The position numbers were made by a program, and so were the translations under genes. Below are positions 44,634 to 53,490 of a DNA stretch of 64,000 bases, in pieces. A model generated the notes under the pieces. It searched no databases. It saw nothing but the letters and a program-made list of their open reading frames with translations, and was not told the origin of the DNA. Origin of the DNA: Candidatus Vicinibacter affinis (GTDB lineage Bacteria > Bacteroidota > Bacteroidia > Chitinophagales > Saprospiraceae); the NCBI GenBank assembly GCA_016714365.1, contig JADJNH010000005.1:1278501-1342500 (forward strand). Reading direction: 5' to 3'. Within the stretch, counting starts at the first letter, position 1. Every line of letters starts with the position of its first letter.

Positions 44634-46118
44634 TTAGAAAAAACTTTTTTTCTCTGCATTAACCCCTGTTCCATAGTTTTTACGTTCTGTTTGATAACCT
44701 GAACCCCTTAACCTGCCTGCAAGTGTCCGAACTGAACAGGCTTTAAAACCACTTTCAATACAATAATTTCGGTAATCGCTGAACATATCTTTTAAGGGTA
44801 TTTCATTTGTGGCTGAAACCTTGTACCCGTGTTCACTTAAAAACATCAATACACTATCGCTTTCTATCCTGTATTGTTCAATGGCTCTTTGGGCTGCTTC
44901 ACATTCTGAAAACCGCTTTTGTTCCAATAATCTGTTTAGCCCTTCCAATACCCAGTTGAAAACCCCTGAAAGTTCCTTATCAATTATTTTAATATGTAGC
45001 TGTTTATCCTGTTCCATTGGTGGTATTGTAACATCAAAAGGAATGATTAAAAACCTTCTGAAATAGGCGTTTGTATGTTCAACTTCTTTGGGTAATTCGT
45101 TACAATTAAAAATCAGTTTGGCGTATTGCTTCAAAATAAAAGGCTGCCCATAAGGTAAACGGGCTTCAACGGGTTCACCCGAAACCAGTTGCTTAAATAT
45201 TGAAGCTTCCAAATTGCCGTTTATTTCACTTGCATAGTTCACCAACTTGTTAGCCAGCTTCGCCCTGAAGTACCCGTTATCATTTGTAAGGCTTTGCAAT
45301 GAAAAGCTACTCACGTTTTCAACCCCTAACAAAGCATTGACAATTTCAAAAAATACGCTTTTGCCGTTTGCACCTGTACCGTATAACACTAAGGCTTTTT
45401 CCTCTTTGAGTGCATTGCTGCCATGCTTTATGAATACATACCCCAAGTATTCAGCCAAAACCTTTTGCCGTTCTTTGTCGGGCAATACACGGTTTAAATA
45501 CGCTTCAAATATTGGTGCTTTTTCCAGTGGGTTGTACTCAAAAGGTAATTGATAGGTAATAAAATCGGAACGGTCAAAGGGTCTTAAATTTGTACCCTGT
45601 GGGCTTATTTCAAATGTTCCGTTTTTTAGGTTTATTAAAACTCTGTCTTCATTGCTTCCAGGTGTGGGCAAATATGCCGTTGCAAGGAACTGTTTAAAAA
45701 GCTGCTCCCTAAATTGGTAAAACCTTGCTGAAAATTTAGCAACTCCCATTTTTTCGGCTGCTTCGCCTAAAAACTTTTGGAATGTTTCTTTGTCAATTTC
45801 AGCCCAAAACGTACCGTTGTACAGGTAAATAAAATCGTGATTTTTACATAAACCCCAGCGGTTCTTTTCTGCAAGCTGTAAAGCGTTTTCAATGGATAAC
45901 ACTAAAAAGTGTTTCGTATTCAATTTGAAATTTTCTTCATTGTTAAGGTTCGCCAACGCTTCAAAGTCCAACGCTTCAAACTGCTCAATAAGTTGATGTA
46001 ATATTTCAGCGTGTGGGGTTGCTTCACTTTTCTTTAATAGCCTTTCCGCTTCGGCTTTTATATCCTCAACCCCGATACTATATTTGTTGAATTCAAATTT
46101 TGTTTTTAGACTTTCCAT
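44634..46118 (-). CDS. P4-type phage/plasmid primase-helicase (D5 family)
   Basis: 494 residues. The C-terminal part is an SF3/D5-type helicase: Walker A YGTGANGKSVFFE, Walker B-like 'AKLIFNCNELP', and the segment 'LANKLVNYASEI', with the typical D5_N region (RVLINLKNGTFEIS, DFITYQLPFEYNP) in front. The N-terminal 120 residues have no recognised primase motif, so the primer-making function may sit in the Toprim protein downstream. It should start replication of the excised element. Its start overlaps the end of the 67-residue gene by 13 bases. Confidence 0.9.
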   Translation of the reverse strand: MESLKTKFEFNKYSIGVEDIKAEAERLLKKSEATPHAEILHQLIEQFEALDFEALANLNNEENFKLNTKHFLVLSIENALQLAEKNRWGLCKNHDFIYLYNGTFWAEIDKETFQKFLGEAAEKMGVAKFSARFYQFREQLFKQFLATAYLPTPGSNEDRVLINLKNGTFEISPQGTNLRPFDRSDFITYQLPFEYNPLEKAPIFEAYLNRVLPDKERQKVLAEYLGYVFIKHGSNALKEEKALVLYGTGANGKSVFFEIVNALLGVENVSSFSLQSLTNDNGYFRAKLANKLVNYASEINGNLEASIFKQLVSGEPVEARLPYGQPFILKQYAKLIFNCNELPKEVEHTNAYFRRFLIIPFDVTIPPMEQDKQLHIKIIDKELSGVFNWVLEGLNRLLEQKRFSECEAAQRAIEQYRIESDSVLMFLSEHGYKVSATNEIPLKDMFSDYRNYCIESGFKACSVRTLAGRLRGSGYQTERKNYGTGVNAEKKSFF

Positions 46119-46309
46119 CCCTTATTTTCATTTTTAAAGATCAAATGTTTTTTTTCAAATTTTCGATCATATTGTTCCAAGTCTTCACCAATTTGAAATC
46201 CATCAAAGTAGGTTTTTGCAAGAAGTTCAAGACTAGAAAATAATTTGAATTTTTGGTTTATTTTATCCTTTGCTTTTCTCTTTTTCAAAGAGTTACTGGG
46301 GTGAATCAT
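46106..46309 (-). CDS. Small basic protein of the element
   Basis: 67 residues, strongly basic at the N-terminus (KKRKAKDKINQKFK). Its start codon overlaps the stop of the HTH gene (ATGA) and its end overlaps the start of the primase gene, so coupling supports that it is real. No family recognised. Possible roles are replication accessory or DNA binding. Confidence 0.6.
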   Translation of the reverse strand: MIHPSNSLKKRKAKDKINQKFKLFSSLELLAKTYFDGFQIGEDLEQYDRKFEKKHLIFKNENKGWKV

Positions 46310-46596
46310 ATTCTTTGTCTTTTAGCCTCCATTCTTGACAAAGATTCCTGGATTTCATCATGTCTGAATCTGATCCGGTCGCCAATGCGATGTTTTACAA
46401 TGATGCCTTTATTACTCCAGTCGTGTAGTGTGGTCTGGCTAATTTTGAGGATGGCACATACCTCATTGGCGGTTAACCATTCCTTTGAGGTGACTTCTTT
46501 CCTTTGGGAATTTTTAATAATGGTCTCAACTTTGGAAACCACATTTGCCAACATCTCATTGAGTTGGTCCTGGGTCATTACGATTACTTGTGACAT
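46306..46596 (-). CDS. Excisionase-like helix-turn-helix protein
   Basis: 96 residues. After a helical N-terminal part, residues about 40-90 form a MerR/Xis-type winged helix: WLTANEVCAILKISQTTLHDWSNKGIIVKHRIGDRIRFRHDEI. Such HTH_17 proteins in Bacteroidota elements act as recombination directionality factors or as regulators of replication genes. First gene of the replication block, 69 bases beyond the stop of the 294-residue gene, where two 11-base tandem repeats lie. Confidence 0.85.
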   Translation of the reverse strand: MSQVIVMTQDQLNEMLANVVSKVETIIKNSQRKEVTSKEWLTANEVCAILKISQTTLHDWSNKGIIVKHRIGDRIRFRHDEIQESLSRMEAKRQRI

Positions 46597-46642
46597 ATAC
46601 TTATTTGTTTATGTCAAAGGTCTTAACCTTAAAAGGGGGGTG

Positions 46643-46664
46643 CTATCTACTTTCTATCTACTTT
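46643..46664. repeat. 11-base tandem repeat upstream of the excisionase-like gene
   Basis: CTATCTACTTT occurs twice in a row (46643-46653 and 46654-46664). Its place just upstream of a DNA-binding protein gene suggests an operator or RDF-binding site. Confidence 0.45.
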
Positions 46665-47549
46665 CTAAAACTTACCTAACATGTTGTTATTCAATATCAT
46701 TTTCTTAATTCTGTCTAATACCTCATTTTTATTAAATGGATTATTTGGGTCTGCATTGTCTGGATTTTTTGAAAATGTCATAAGTCGTTTGACGGTTGAC
46801 TCAGATATATTTGTTACAAGGGAAATGTATTTATATAATTTGCGATCTGTGTATTTGCTTCCATCGCTTCTAATGTGATCCTTTAGGTAGTCAATAATTC
46901 CAAATATATGGCAATAAACAAAACGATCTTGGTCCTCTAAATTTATTGGGATGTTGCCATTTAGCTCTAAACCCTCACTTTCTATATTTGTTGGAAAACT
47001 TTCCAAATAATTGAGATATGCCTTAATTATGGGCATTACATCGATAATATTACCGTAAAAATCAATATCATTTTCATTAAAATATTCATCATTTATTACC
47101 CGCATTTCTATTTCGGCAATAATTAACTTTAGCCTATCCTTCCTTTCTCCAATGGTATCAAAGTCTTGTAAGTACCCCATCAAATCCTTAATCCATTCCT
47201 TTTGCCATTCTTTTTTTCTTCCGGTTTCAAATTTAGATAATAGCGCCTCCAATTGAGGATTTTCATTAATCTTAATTTTATTCTGAGTCATGTAATCAAT
47301 TAAAAAAGTATATTTATCTTGATCGGTTAAGTTTTTAAAGTGATCTGATTCTTCTAATTCATCTATTGTCATTCTAAAAAATGGGGTCAAACTAATTAGA
47401 TATAGCTCCCTTTTTTTCTTTAGTTGCTCAATTTCTTCCTTTGAAAATTTGATTGATTTTAGACCAGTTATATTATTTTTAAATTCCTCGGTCCTTTCTT
47501 CAGATAGATAGCGCATAACTTCAAATTTGATTCTATTTAAAACGTTCAT
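46665..47549 (-). CDS. Unknown protein next to the integrase
   Basis: 294 residues, mostly helical and charged, no signal peptide. The C-terminal 60 residues contain an HTH-like stretch (YKYISLVTNISESTVKRLMTFSKN) followed by DNADPNNPFNKNEVLDRIKKMI, a pattern seen in RteC-like or integrase-associated regulators of Bacteroidota elements. It overlaps the 3' end of the integrase gene by 17 bases. Probably a regulator; not recognised with certainty. Confidence 0.65.
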   Translation of the reverse strand: MNVLNRIKFEVMRYLSEERTEEFKNNITGLKSIKFSKEEIEQLKKKRELYLISLTPFFRMTIDELEESDHFKNLTDQDKYTFLIDYMTQNKIKINENPQLEALLSKFETGRKKEWQKEWIKDLMGYLQDFDTIGERKDRLKLIIAEIEMRVINDEYFNENDIDFYGNIIDVMPIIKAYLNYLESFPTNIESEGLELNGNIPINLEDQDRFVYCHIFGIIDYLKDHIRSDGSKYTDRKLYKYISLVTNISESTVKRLMTFSKNPDNADPNNPFNKNEVLDRIKKMILNNNMLGKF

Positions 47550-48885
47550 TCTTTGCTATTCGGTCCGCTGACTGCTCCTTAGTGACTTTAACGTATTTCA
47601 AGAAATTACTTTCTGTAGTGTGCCCTGTTATCGACATTATGTCTATTGGGGCAATATCCGAAAGGTAAAATAGAGTTACAGCGGTTCGTCTCCCGGTGTG
47701 ATTGGTAATGAGCTCGTATTTGGGGACTGATTTTGTTATTATTGTCCCGCCTTTGTTCTCTGATACGCTGACCATCTGATCAATTCCGGCCTTTTTTGCA
47801 ATTTGTTTGATATATTCATTGATGGTCTGATCTGCTAATTGTGGGGCGTTGAAACCGTATTTCTTTAAGATGATGTAGGCTTTTGTACTGACCGGAATAA
47901 TTACCTTTCCATTCGTTTTTTGTGTAATCATTTCAAGTCGATATTCCCCTTTTGCCGTCTTCCTGATATGATCCTTTGTGATGCGTTTTACATCGCTAAT
48001 TCTAAGGGCGGTATAACACATTAATAAAAAAAGATCCTTAACCTTTGCCTGGGCCTCATTGCCTGAAAGGTCCAAATTCTCAATCTTCGTAATTTCTTCA
48101 TCATCTAGATAAATGCTGTCTTTTTTTGCCTTTAGCGTCTCAAAGTAGCTTTTTTTAAACTCAATGTTTGAGTGTATCCCCTCATCTAGTGCAGCCTGTG
48201 AAATGGTCTTTAAATGTTTGATGTACCTCCCGGTCGTATCTTTTGTGTAATTCTGTTGGTTTAAGAATTTGACCAAATCATTGTATACGGGGTTTTTTAT
48301 ATCCTCCCATTTATACCGGATGTTCATGTATTTCTCAAACTCTGCCCAAATGGAAACAAAATTCCGGTAATTTTTGATTGTGCCCTCTGAATATCGGTTT
48401 CCCTTATTTGGACCTGACTGGATTAATATTTTTCCCCTGGATATATCGTCCACAAATTTGACTGAGTAATCAAGGACCAAGTTTTGATTTAATCCCGTTT
48501 TGCTTACCTTTCGGACTTTGGGGGATTTTTCAATATTCTTTTTTGATTGGAAAACGTTTTCCTTAAGAAGTTGGTCCAGTCCCGATATGTCAATAGGTAT
48601 TTTAGATAGGTTGCAATTGTAGACATACGCATCCACCAATTGAATTACACTATTAATTCTATGCTCAATATTCCTGATGATGTTCTTAATATGGGGGTCT
48701 TGGGCCAAATACTCTTTAATCAGTTCTTTGTCTTCAGTAGGCCGTTGCCTCGTCTTGTCCCACAACCCAGGGTAAATCTTATACCCTATGCCTTTTTGAA
48801 ATGGTTTCCCGTTTAAGTGGCATCTATAAAATATTGGCGTTGGATTGTCCGTCTCAGTTGCCCTTAAATAAAATTTATGATCCAT
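47533..48885 (-). CDS. Tyrosine recombinase (integrase) of the element
   Basis: 450 residues: Arm-DNA-binding N-terminus (FYLRATETDNPTPIFYRCHL), SAM-like core-binding domain (about 140-240) and catalytic domain with Arg in TALRISDVKRI, His-x-x-Arg in NHTGRRTA, His in ITGHTTESNF and the Tyr nucleophile in FLKYVKV. It should integrate the element in the tRNA-Cys gene that lies 176 bases upstream of its start. The pair of GGGGCACGAT motifs lies between this gene and the right att site. Confidence 0.95.
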   Translation of the reverse strand: MDHKFYLRATETDNPTPIFYRCHLNGKPFQKGIGYKIYPGLWDKTRQRPTEDKELIKEYLAQDPHIKNIIRNIEHRINSVIQLVDAYVYNCNLSKIPIDISGLDQLLKENVFQSKKNIEKSPKVRKVSKTGLNQNLVLDYSVKFVDDISRGKILIQSGPNKGNRYSEGTIKNYRNFVSIWAEFEKYMNIRYKWEDIKNPVYNDLVKFLNQQNYTKDTTGRYIKHLKTISQAALDEGIHSNIEFKKSYFETLKAKKDSIYLDDEEITKIENLDLSGNEAQAKVKDLFLLMCYTALRISDVKRITKDHIRKTAKGEYRLEMITQKTNGKVIIPVSTKAYIILKKYGFNAPQLADQTINEYIKQIAKKAGIDQMVSVSENKGGTIITKSVPKYELITNHTGRRTAVTLFYLSDIAPIDIMSITGHTTESNFLKYVKVTKEQSADRIAKNERFK

Positions 48886-48916
48886 TTTTAATATTCTGAT
48901 GTTACAAATATAATAC

Positions 48917-48938
48917 GGGGCACGATCCGGGGCACGAT
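48917..48938. repeat. Right GGGGCACGAT pair
   Basis: Two GGGGCACGAT motifs separated by CC, the counterpart of the pair at 41744-41765 in the same orientation. It is about 120 bases inside the right att site and 32 bases upstream of the integrase start, so it could bind the integrase and also control its gene. Confidence 0.65.
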
Positions 48939-49017
48939 ATTTCTTTATTATATTTGTGCCATCCTTATAAGAGTATAAAGGTAAATTGACTTAAATCATT
49001 GAAAATCAATATAAAAT

Positions 49018-49048
49018 AAAAATCCCCTTATCAAAAATGATAAAGGGA
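49018..49048 (-). terminator. Terminator downstream of tRNA-Cys, carried by the element
   Basis: Stem ccccttatca / tgataaaggg with an AAAA loop, followed in minus-strand sense by five T residues. It terminates tRNA-Cys after integration. It is a close copy of the displaced chromosomal terminator at 41638-41672, so the element brings its own replacement. Confidence 0.7.
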
Positions 49049-49059
49049 AATATGGTTCT

Positions 49060-49080
49060 GAGGTCGAGAGCGGATTCGAA
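49060..49080. other. Right attachment site inside tRNA-Cys
   Basis: GAGGTCGAGAGCGGAT (49060-49075) plus CGAA, repeating the left att site. It covers the acceptor 3' strand and the T-stem of the tRNA gene. Confidence 0.85.
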
Positions 49081-49131
49081 CCGCTGTAGAAGGTTTTGCA
49101 GACCTCTGCCTAGCCACTCGGCCACCCGACC
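49061..49131 (-). tRNA. tRNA-Cys (anticodon GCA)
   Basis: 71 bases fold as a cloverleaf: acceptor stem GGTCGGG/CTCGACC (one G-T pair), D-arm GGCCGAGTGGCTAGGC, anticodon loop with GCA in TCTGCAAAA, T-loop GGTTCGAATCC, and discriminator U73, which is an identity element of tRNA-Cys. CCA is not encoded. Its 3' end is the integration site of the element to the left, and the gene is kept intact by the element's copy. Confidence 0.95.
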
Positions 49132-49324
49132 CGTTAAGGGATGGCAAAGATAGAAAAGTCCAAAGTATAATCTATAAAGCGGTAAAAGATTTTTTGGAAT
49201 TTGCAGGAAACTATGGTCTCAGGGGCTCAAAGGTCCTGAATAAGGGCATATTGTCTCCTAGATGAGCTTTGATGGCACTGGCAAGGTTTTTACCTGCAGG
49301 CTGAATATCTTTGCCCTACAAGGC

Positions 49325-50449
49325 ATGAGCATGAGAGAAAACGATTATCTGGACTGTTTGGGGGATCATGAGCTGTTGATCCAGTCTCCCGGCAGAATTA
49401 ACCTGATCGGCGAACATACCGACTACAACAAAGGATATTGCCTTCCGGCAGCCATCAGACAATCTTTGTTCCTGGGAATCTCAGAGGCTCCTGCCATGAA
49501 ATTCAGGGCACTGGATACAGGGGATGGTTGGGGGTACGGAAATCAGCAAAAACCGCATTGGATGGTTTACCTTCAGGGGGTAATCGATTTTCTAGCCGCT
49601 CAAGGAATCGATGTACCAACGCTCGAAATGGAGTTTGGCGGAACGCTGCCTATGGGCGCCGGGCTATCGTCTTCATCTTCCCTGACCTGCGGCTTTATTT
49701 TTGGAATCAACCAATTTATGGGCTTAAATCTTCCTACAGAAACCCTCACTGCATGGGCCGTTCAGGCAGAACGTGCCTCCGGGCTGATGGGTGGCATGAT
49801 GGATCAGATCAGCATTTTTAATGGCAGGAAAAAGCAGGCTTTACTGATTGATTGTTCGGATTGGACATTTAAATACTACCCCGTCGACATCCCCGATTTT
49901 AGCTGGCTGATAGCGGATACAGGAGTAAAACATAAGTTGGTCGATTCTGATTACAACAATCGAAGCCTGGCTTGTGCAAGGATCTTTAAGACCTTGCAGC
50001 AAAATGGTTTTGCCGGAGCGTCTATCAGCGAACTACCCATCCATGAACTCTCCCAATGGAAAGATCTTTTGGCAGAGGAGGATTTTCCGCTGCTTTCCTA
50101 TGTCCTGGAAGAAAACAAACGGGTATTGACTTTTGCAGAAAATCTTATGGCTCATCAGGTGAAAGAATTGGGGAACCTTTTATTGGAAGGTCATGCGGGG
50201 TTGAGGGATCAATACCGGGTGTCTTGTGCAGAGCTGGATTTTATGGTAGAATTTGCAGAGCAATTTGAAGGCGTGATGGGAGCGAGGATGATGGGTGGAG
50301 GTTTTGGAGGCAGCACTTTGCATTTACTCAAAGAGGATGCAGTTCAGGATTATCAGCATGCGCTATCAATGGCTTATTTCAAGAAATTTGGTAAGGAGGC
50401 AAAGATATTTGAAGCTGAATTGGAGGACGGCGTCCGGCGAATTCATTGA
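49325..50449 (+). CDS. galK: Galactokinase
   Basis: 374 residues from the chosen start. GHMP kinase signatures: GRINLIGEHTDYN (family signature of galactokinase), LPMGAGLSSSSSLTCG (ATP-binding) and MMGGGFGGSTLHLL (third motif). It phosphorylates galactose at C1 in the Leloir pathway. The frame opens 21 codons earlier, but the distance from the conserved GRINLIGEH to the ATG at 49325 (or 49331) fits the usual N-terminus better. No other Leloir genes are adjacent. Confidence 0.9.
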   Translation: MSMRENDYLDCLGDHELLIQSPGRINLIGEHTDYNKGYCLPAAIRQSLFLGISEAPAMKFRALDTGDGWGYGNQQKPHWMVYLQGVIDFLAAQGIDVPTLEMEFGGTLPMGAGLSSSSSLTCGFIFGINQFMGLNLPTETLTAWAVQAERASGLMGGMMDQISIFNGRKKQALLIDCSDWTFKYYPVDIPDFSWLIADTGVKHKLVDSDYNNRSLACARIFKTLQQNGFAGASISELPIHELSQWKDLLAEEDFPLLSYVLEENKRVLTFAENLMAHQVKELGNLLLEGHAGLRDQYRVSCAELDFMVEFAEQFEGVMGARMMGGGFGGSTLHLLKEDAVQDYQHALSMAYFKKFGKEAKIFEAELEDGVRRIH

Positions 50450-50511
50450 TCGCTCGTCCGGAGTCCTTTTATTAACTTATTTTTGTGCGCTGCTCTGCCA
50501 ATGGCCATTCA

Positions 50512-51840
50512 ATGAATTTTAAATCACCTATCTTAATCTTAACCTGTTTCTTGCTGATATTTTGGTCAGCGGATGCTATACCCTTAAAATTTCATTCAAT
50601 TGAAAAGGAAAAAAGGGAAATTGAAAAACTCATCCGACAACAGTTTCCGGATTGTAAGATTGCAGATTTAAAAAATGAGGAGGGATTTAAATTTGTGCTC
50701 GAAGTCAACTTACTTCAAAAAGTGGATCATCACAATCCTGATTCTGAAAAATTTTATCAGAAAATTTATCTGTATCACAAGAGTCGGAAAAAACCAAATG
50801 TCCTGGTCACAGAAGGATATGCCATCCGAGACAACGTGTATGAACCTACGCGCATCTTTGATGCAAACCAGATTTCTGTTGAGTTTCGTTATTCGGGAAG
50901 CTCCACACCGAAGGAAATGGATTGGAAATTTCTGAAGCAGGAACAGGCCATGCTTGATTTGAATGAAATTCAACAACGCTTTTCAAAAATTTATAAGAAT
51001 AAATGGATCAGTACCGGTATTTCAAAAGGCGGTACCACATCAATACTTTATTCACTCACATTTCCAAAAAATCTTTCTGCTGTAGTGGCTTATGTAGCTA
51101 CGTTTGCCTTGGCACAAGAGGATTTCAGGACCATCGATCATTACAGAAATAAAGTCAGCACTCCTGAATGCAGAGCAAAAGTTTTTGAGTTCCAAAAGCA
51201 GATTTTTAATCAGAGAGATGAGCTTAAATTATTGATCGATACTTTAGCAATTACAGAGCAGGTTGAATTTCCATTGGGCATCGAAAAAACTATTGAGTAT
51301 GCTGCATTAGAATATCCATTCTCTTTTTGGCAATGGGGTTTTGGTTGTTCAGAAATTCCGGAATCATCCGCGACTGCCAGAGAGATTTTTGAACATTTGG
51401 AAGAAACGGTGGACATCAATTTATACGATGATAAAAATTGCGCCTACTACTTGCCGGCTTATTATCAGAACATGACCGAATTGGGATATTATGGATTTGA
51501 TACCGTGGGATTAAGTACCTATTTAAAATTGGAAAAAAATCCATCCAACCTCATATTTTGTCCAAAGGATATCCCGATCATTTACGATCCTTCATACATG
51601 AGGATGATGCATGAAAAAGCCGTCCATCAGGGGCATCACATACTTTACATTTATGGTGAAATGGACACCTGGACTTCATGTGGGGTGGTTCCTGACAAAA
51701 ATTTGGATGCCGCCAGATTTGAAATGAAAGGTGGCAATCACCGCACAAGAATCAGAAATTTTAGTGTGGAGGAAAAAACACAAATTTATCAGCACTTACA
51801 ACGCTGGACCCACTTAAAAACACGACCTTTACCTTTTTAA
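50512..51840 (+). CDS. Exported S37-type tripeptidyl-aminopeptidase-like protein
   Basis: 442 residues with a signal peptide (MNFKSPILILTCFLLIFWSADA). The nucleophile elbow is TGISKGGTTSILY (Ser171); the family segments 'FRYSGSSTPKEMDWKFL', 'YVATFALAQEDFR' and the late 'GEMDTWTSCGVVP' plus His in KGGNHRTRI match PS-10/S37 serine peptidases, first known as secreted tripeptidyl aminopeptidases. The ATG at 50512 is preferred to the upstream GTG, since it begins the signal peptide. lysA follows after 11 bases. Confidence 0.87.
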   Translation: MNFKSPILILTCFLLIFWSADAIPLKFHSIEKEKREIEKLIRQQFPDCKIADLKNEEGFKFVLEVNLLQKVDHHNPDSEKFYQKIYLYHKSRKKPNVLVTEGYAIRDNVYEPTRIFDANQISVEFRYSGSSTPKEMDWKFLKQEQAMLDLNEIQQRFSKIYKNKWISTGISKGGTTSILYSLTFPKNLSAVVAYVATFALAQEDFRTIDHYRNKVSTPECRAKVFEFQKQIFNQRDELKLLIDTLAITEQVEFPLGIEKTIEYAALEYPFSFWQWGFGCSEIPESSATAREIFEHLEETVDINLYDDKNCAYYLPAYYQNMTELGYYGFDTVGLSTYLKLEKNPSNLIFCPKDIPIIYDPSYMRMMHEKAVHQGHHILYIYGEMDTWTSCGVVPDKNLDAARFEMKGGNHRTRIRNFSVEEKTQIYQHLQRWTHLKTRPLPF

Positions 51841-51851
51841 AGAAAAGCAAT

Positions 51852-53078
51852 ATGGAATTGATCAACGGAAAATACAGCATACAAAAAATAGATGCCATCG
51901 ACCTGGTAAAGAAATATGAAACACCACTTTATGTGTACGACAGCGACATCATTCGCCGACAACTGGACAGATTGAATACTGCGTTTACCGTGAAACACCT
52001 CGGAATACATTTTGCCTGTAAAGCTCTCAATAATATAAATATTTTAAAATTATTGAACCAATGGGGTGCAGGATTGGACACCGTTTCCATCCAGGAAATC
52101 TGGATCGGTCTCCAGGCGGGTTTTGATCCTTCCAAAATTATCTACACACCCAATTGTGTCAGTGTGGATGAAATCGAAATGGCGATTGGACTCGGCGTGC
52201 AGGTGAATATAGATCATATTGAAACATTGGAATACATCGGCCAACATTATCCCGAGGCAAAGATTTGCATTCGTATCAACCCGCATGTAATGGCAGGTGG
52301 AAACGAAAAAATCAGTGTGGGTCACATCGACTCTAAATTTGGAATTTCAATTTATCAAATGCCATTGGTAGAAAGATTGGTCAAGGCGCTTAAACTTAAA
52401 ATTAATGGTTTGCACATGCACACAGGATCTGACATTCTGGATCCCGGTGTATTCAGTTTGGCATCAGACATTTTATTTGACATTGCAAGAAAATTTCCTG
52501 ATCTGGAATTTTTGGATTTTGGCAGTGGATTGAAAGTCCCTTACAAAGAAGACGATGTGTGTACAGATGTAGAAGAATTGGGAGAAATATTATCCGATCG
52601 TTTCAATAATTTCTGCAAAGAATATGGGAGAGATTTGAAGCTATATTTTGAACCCGGAAAATATCTGGTATCAGAATCCGGATACTTTTTTGTCAAAACA
52701 AATGTCATCAAACAAACACCGTCCACTGTGTTTGCAGGCGTGGACAGCGGGCAGAATCATTTGATTCGTCCTATGTTCTATGGCAGTTACCACCACATTC
52801 TGAATGTGTCAAATCCATTGGGAAAACCAAGAGTTTACAACATTGTGGGCTACATCTGCGAGACCGATACTTTTGCCAGCAATCGGGTAGTGAGTGAGAT
52901 TCATCCGGGAGACATTCTTTGTTTTAAAAATGCAGGGGCCTATTGTTTTACGATGAGCTCTAATTACAATTCCAGATTCAAACCTGCTGAAGTTTTAATT
53001 CACGAAGGGAAAGATTATCTGATCAGGAGTCGCGACACCATGGAAGATTTGTTGAAAAATCAGATTGAAGTAGTTTAG
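51852..53078 (+). CDS. lysA: Diaminopimelate decarboxylase
   Basis: 408 residues. Fold-type III PLP decarboxylase: the PLP Lys is in FACKALNN (Lys57), with HMHTGSDI, the phosphate-binding GSGLKVP region and EPGKYLVSESGYF downstream, and the substrate Cys/Tyr region CETDTFASNRV and GAYCFTMSSNYN. It makes lysine from meso-diaminopimelate. Other members of the fold (carboxynorspermidine decarboxylase) are less likely from the motif set. Eleven bases after the S37 peptidase gene. Confidence 0.9.
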   Translation: MELINGKYSIQKIDAIDLVKKYETPLYVYDSDIIRRQLDRLNTAFTVKHLGIHFACKALNNINILKLLNQWGAGLDTVSIQEIWIGLQAGFDPSKIIYTPNCVSVDEIEMAIGLGVQVNIDHIETLEYIGQHYPEAKICIRINPHVMAGGNEKISVGHIDSKFGISIYQMPLVERLVKALKLKINGLHMHTGSDILDPGVFSLASDILFDIARKFPDLEFLDFGSGLKVPYKEDDVCTDVEELGEILSDRFNNFCKEYGRDLKLYFEPGKYLVSESGYFFVKTNVIKQTPSTVFAGVDSGQNHLIRPMFYGSYHHILNVSNPLGKPRVYNIVGYICETDTFASNRVVSEIHPGDILCFKNAGAYCFTMSSNYNSRFKPAEVLIHEGKDYLIRSRDTMEDLLKNQIEVV

Positions 53079-53130
53079 CAACTTTCGTTCTCGGATTGTT
53101 TAATCTTGTTAAACATTTATTCCCAATACG

Positions 53131-53457
53131 TGGTTGCTTCGAGCTTCCCAGCTTGAAGCTCAGAGGTCGGTTTCTTCGAACTTCCCAGCTTAGAACGGTT
53201 TCTTCGAGCTTCCCAGCTTGAAGCTTAGAACGGTTTCTTCGAGCTTCCCAGCTTGCAAAGGTTGCTTAGAGCTTCCCAGCTTGAAGCTTAGAAGCTCACT
53301 TAGGTCATCAATTTCAAAAGAAGAACAGAGCTATTTTCTGATTTTCTTAAAACAGGTTGCTTCGAGCTTCCCAGCTTGAAGCTACGAAGTTGGTTTCTTC
53401 AAACTTCCCAGCTTGGATCGGTTTCTTCGAGCTTCCCAGCTTGAAGCTATGAAGCTT
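53131..53457. repeat. Eight-copy imperfect palindromic repeat
   Basis: Eight copies of a unit like GGTTTCTTCGAGCTTCCCAG followed by CTTGAAGCT, spaced mostly 27-35 bases apart. AGCTTC and GAAGCT within each unit are complementary, so each can form a small hairpin with CCAGCTT as loop. Copies differ by a few bases (CGAG/CGAA/TAGA, with or without GAAGCT). Copies five and eight are followed by the same 70-base stretch. It fills the gap between lysA and the cytochrome gene. Confidence 0.8.
53283..53352. repeat. Duplicated 3' tail of the cytochrome c gene
   Basis: This 70-base stretch recurs at 53443-53512 with only a few differences (the last 33 bases are identical). The right copy covers the end of the cytochrome c gene, including its stop codon; the left copy still reads KKIRK-stop on the minus strand. 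So a unit of about 160 bases containing the gene end plus two or three palindromic repeats was duplicated in tandem. Confidence 0.7.
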
Positions 53458-53490
53458 ACTTAGTTCATCCATTTCACAAGAAGAACAGAG

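Larger units (their letters stand above)
41682..49059. mobile_element. 7.4-kb integrative element in tRNA-Cys (satellite-like)
   Basis: Bounded by a 16-base exact direct repeat derived from the 3' end of tRNA-Cys. Contents from right to left: tyrosine integrase, unknown 294-residue protein, excisionase-like HTH, 67-residue protein, P4-type primase-helicase, zinc-ribbon/Toprim protein, phBC6A51/TerS-like HTH protein (all minus strand, several overlapping), and one + strand lipoprotein cargo. There are no capsid, portal, tail or conjugation genes. Integrase plus excisionase plus autonomous primase is the core set of P4-like phage satellites and small integrative elements; parasitism on a helper phage is inference. 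Confidence 0.88.

Noticed and set aside
53131..53457. CRISPR-like array of 30-base repeats
   Set aside because: The spacing is short and irregular, the intervening bases are themselves variants of the repeat, and no cas gene is near.
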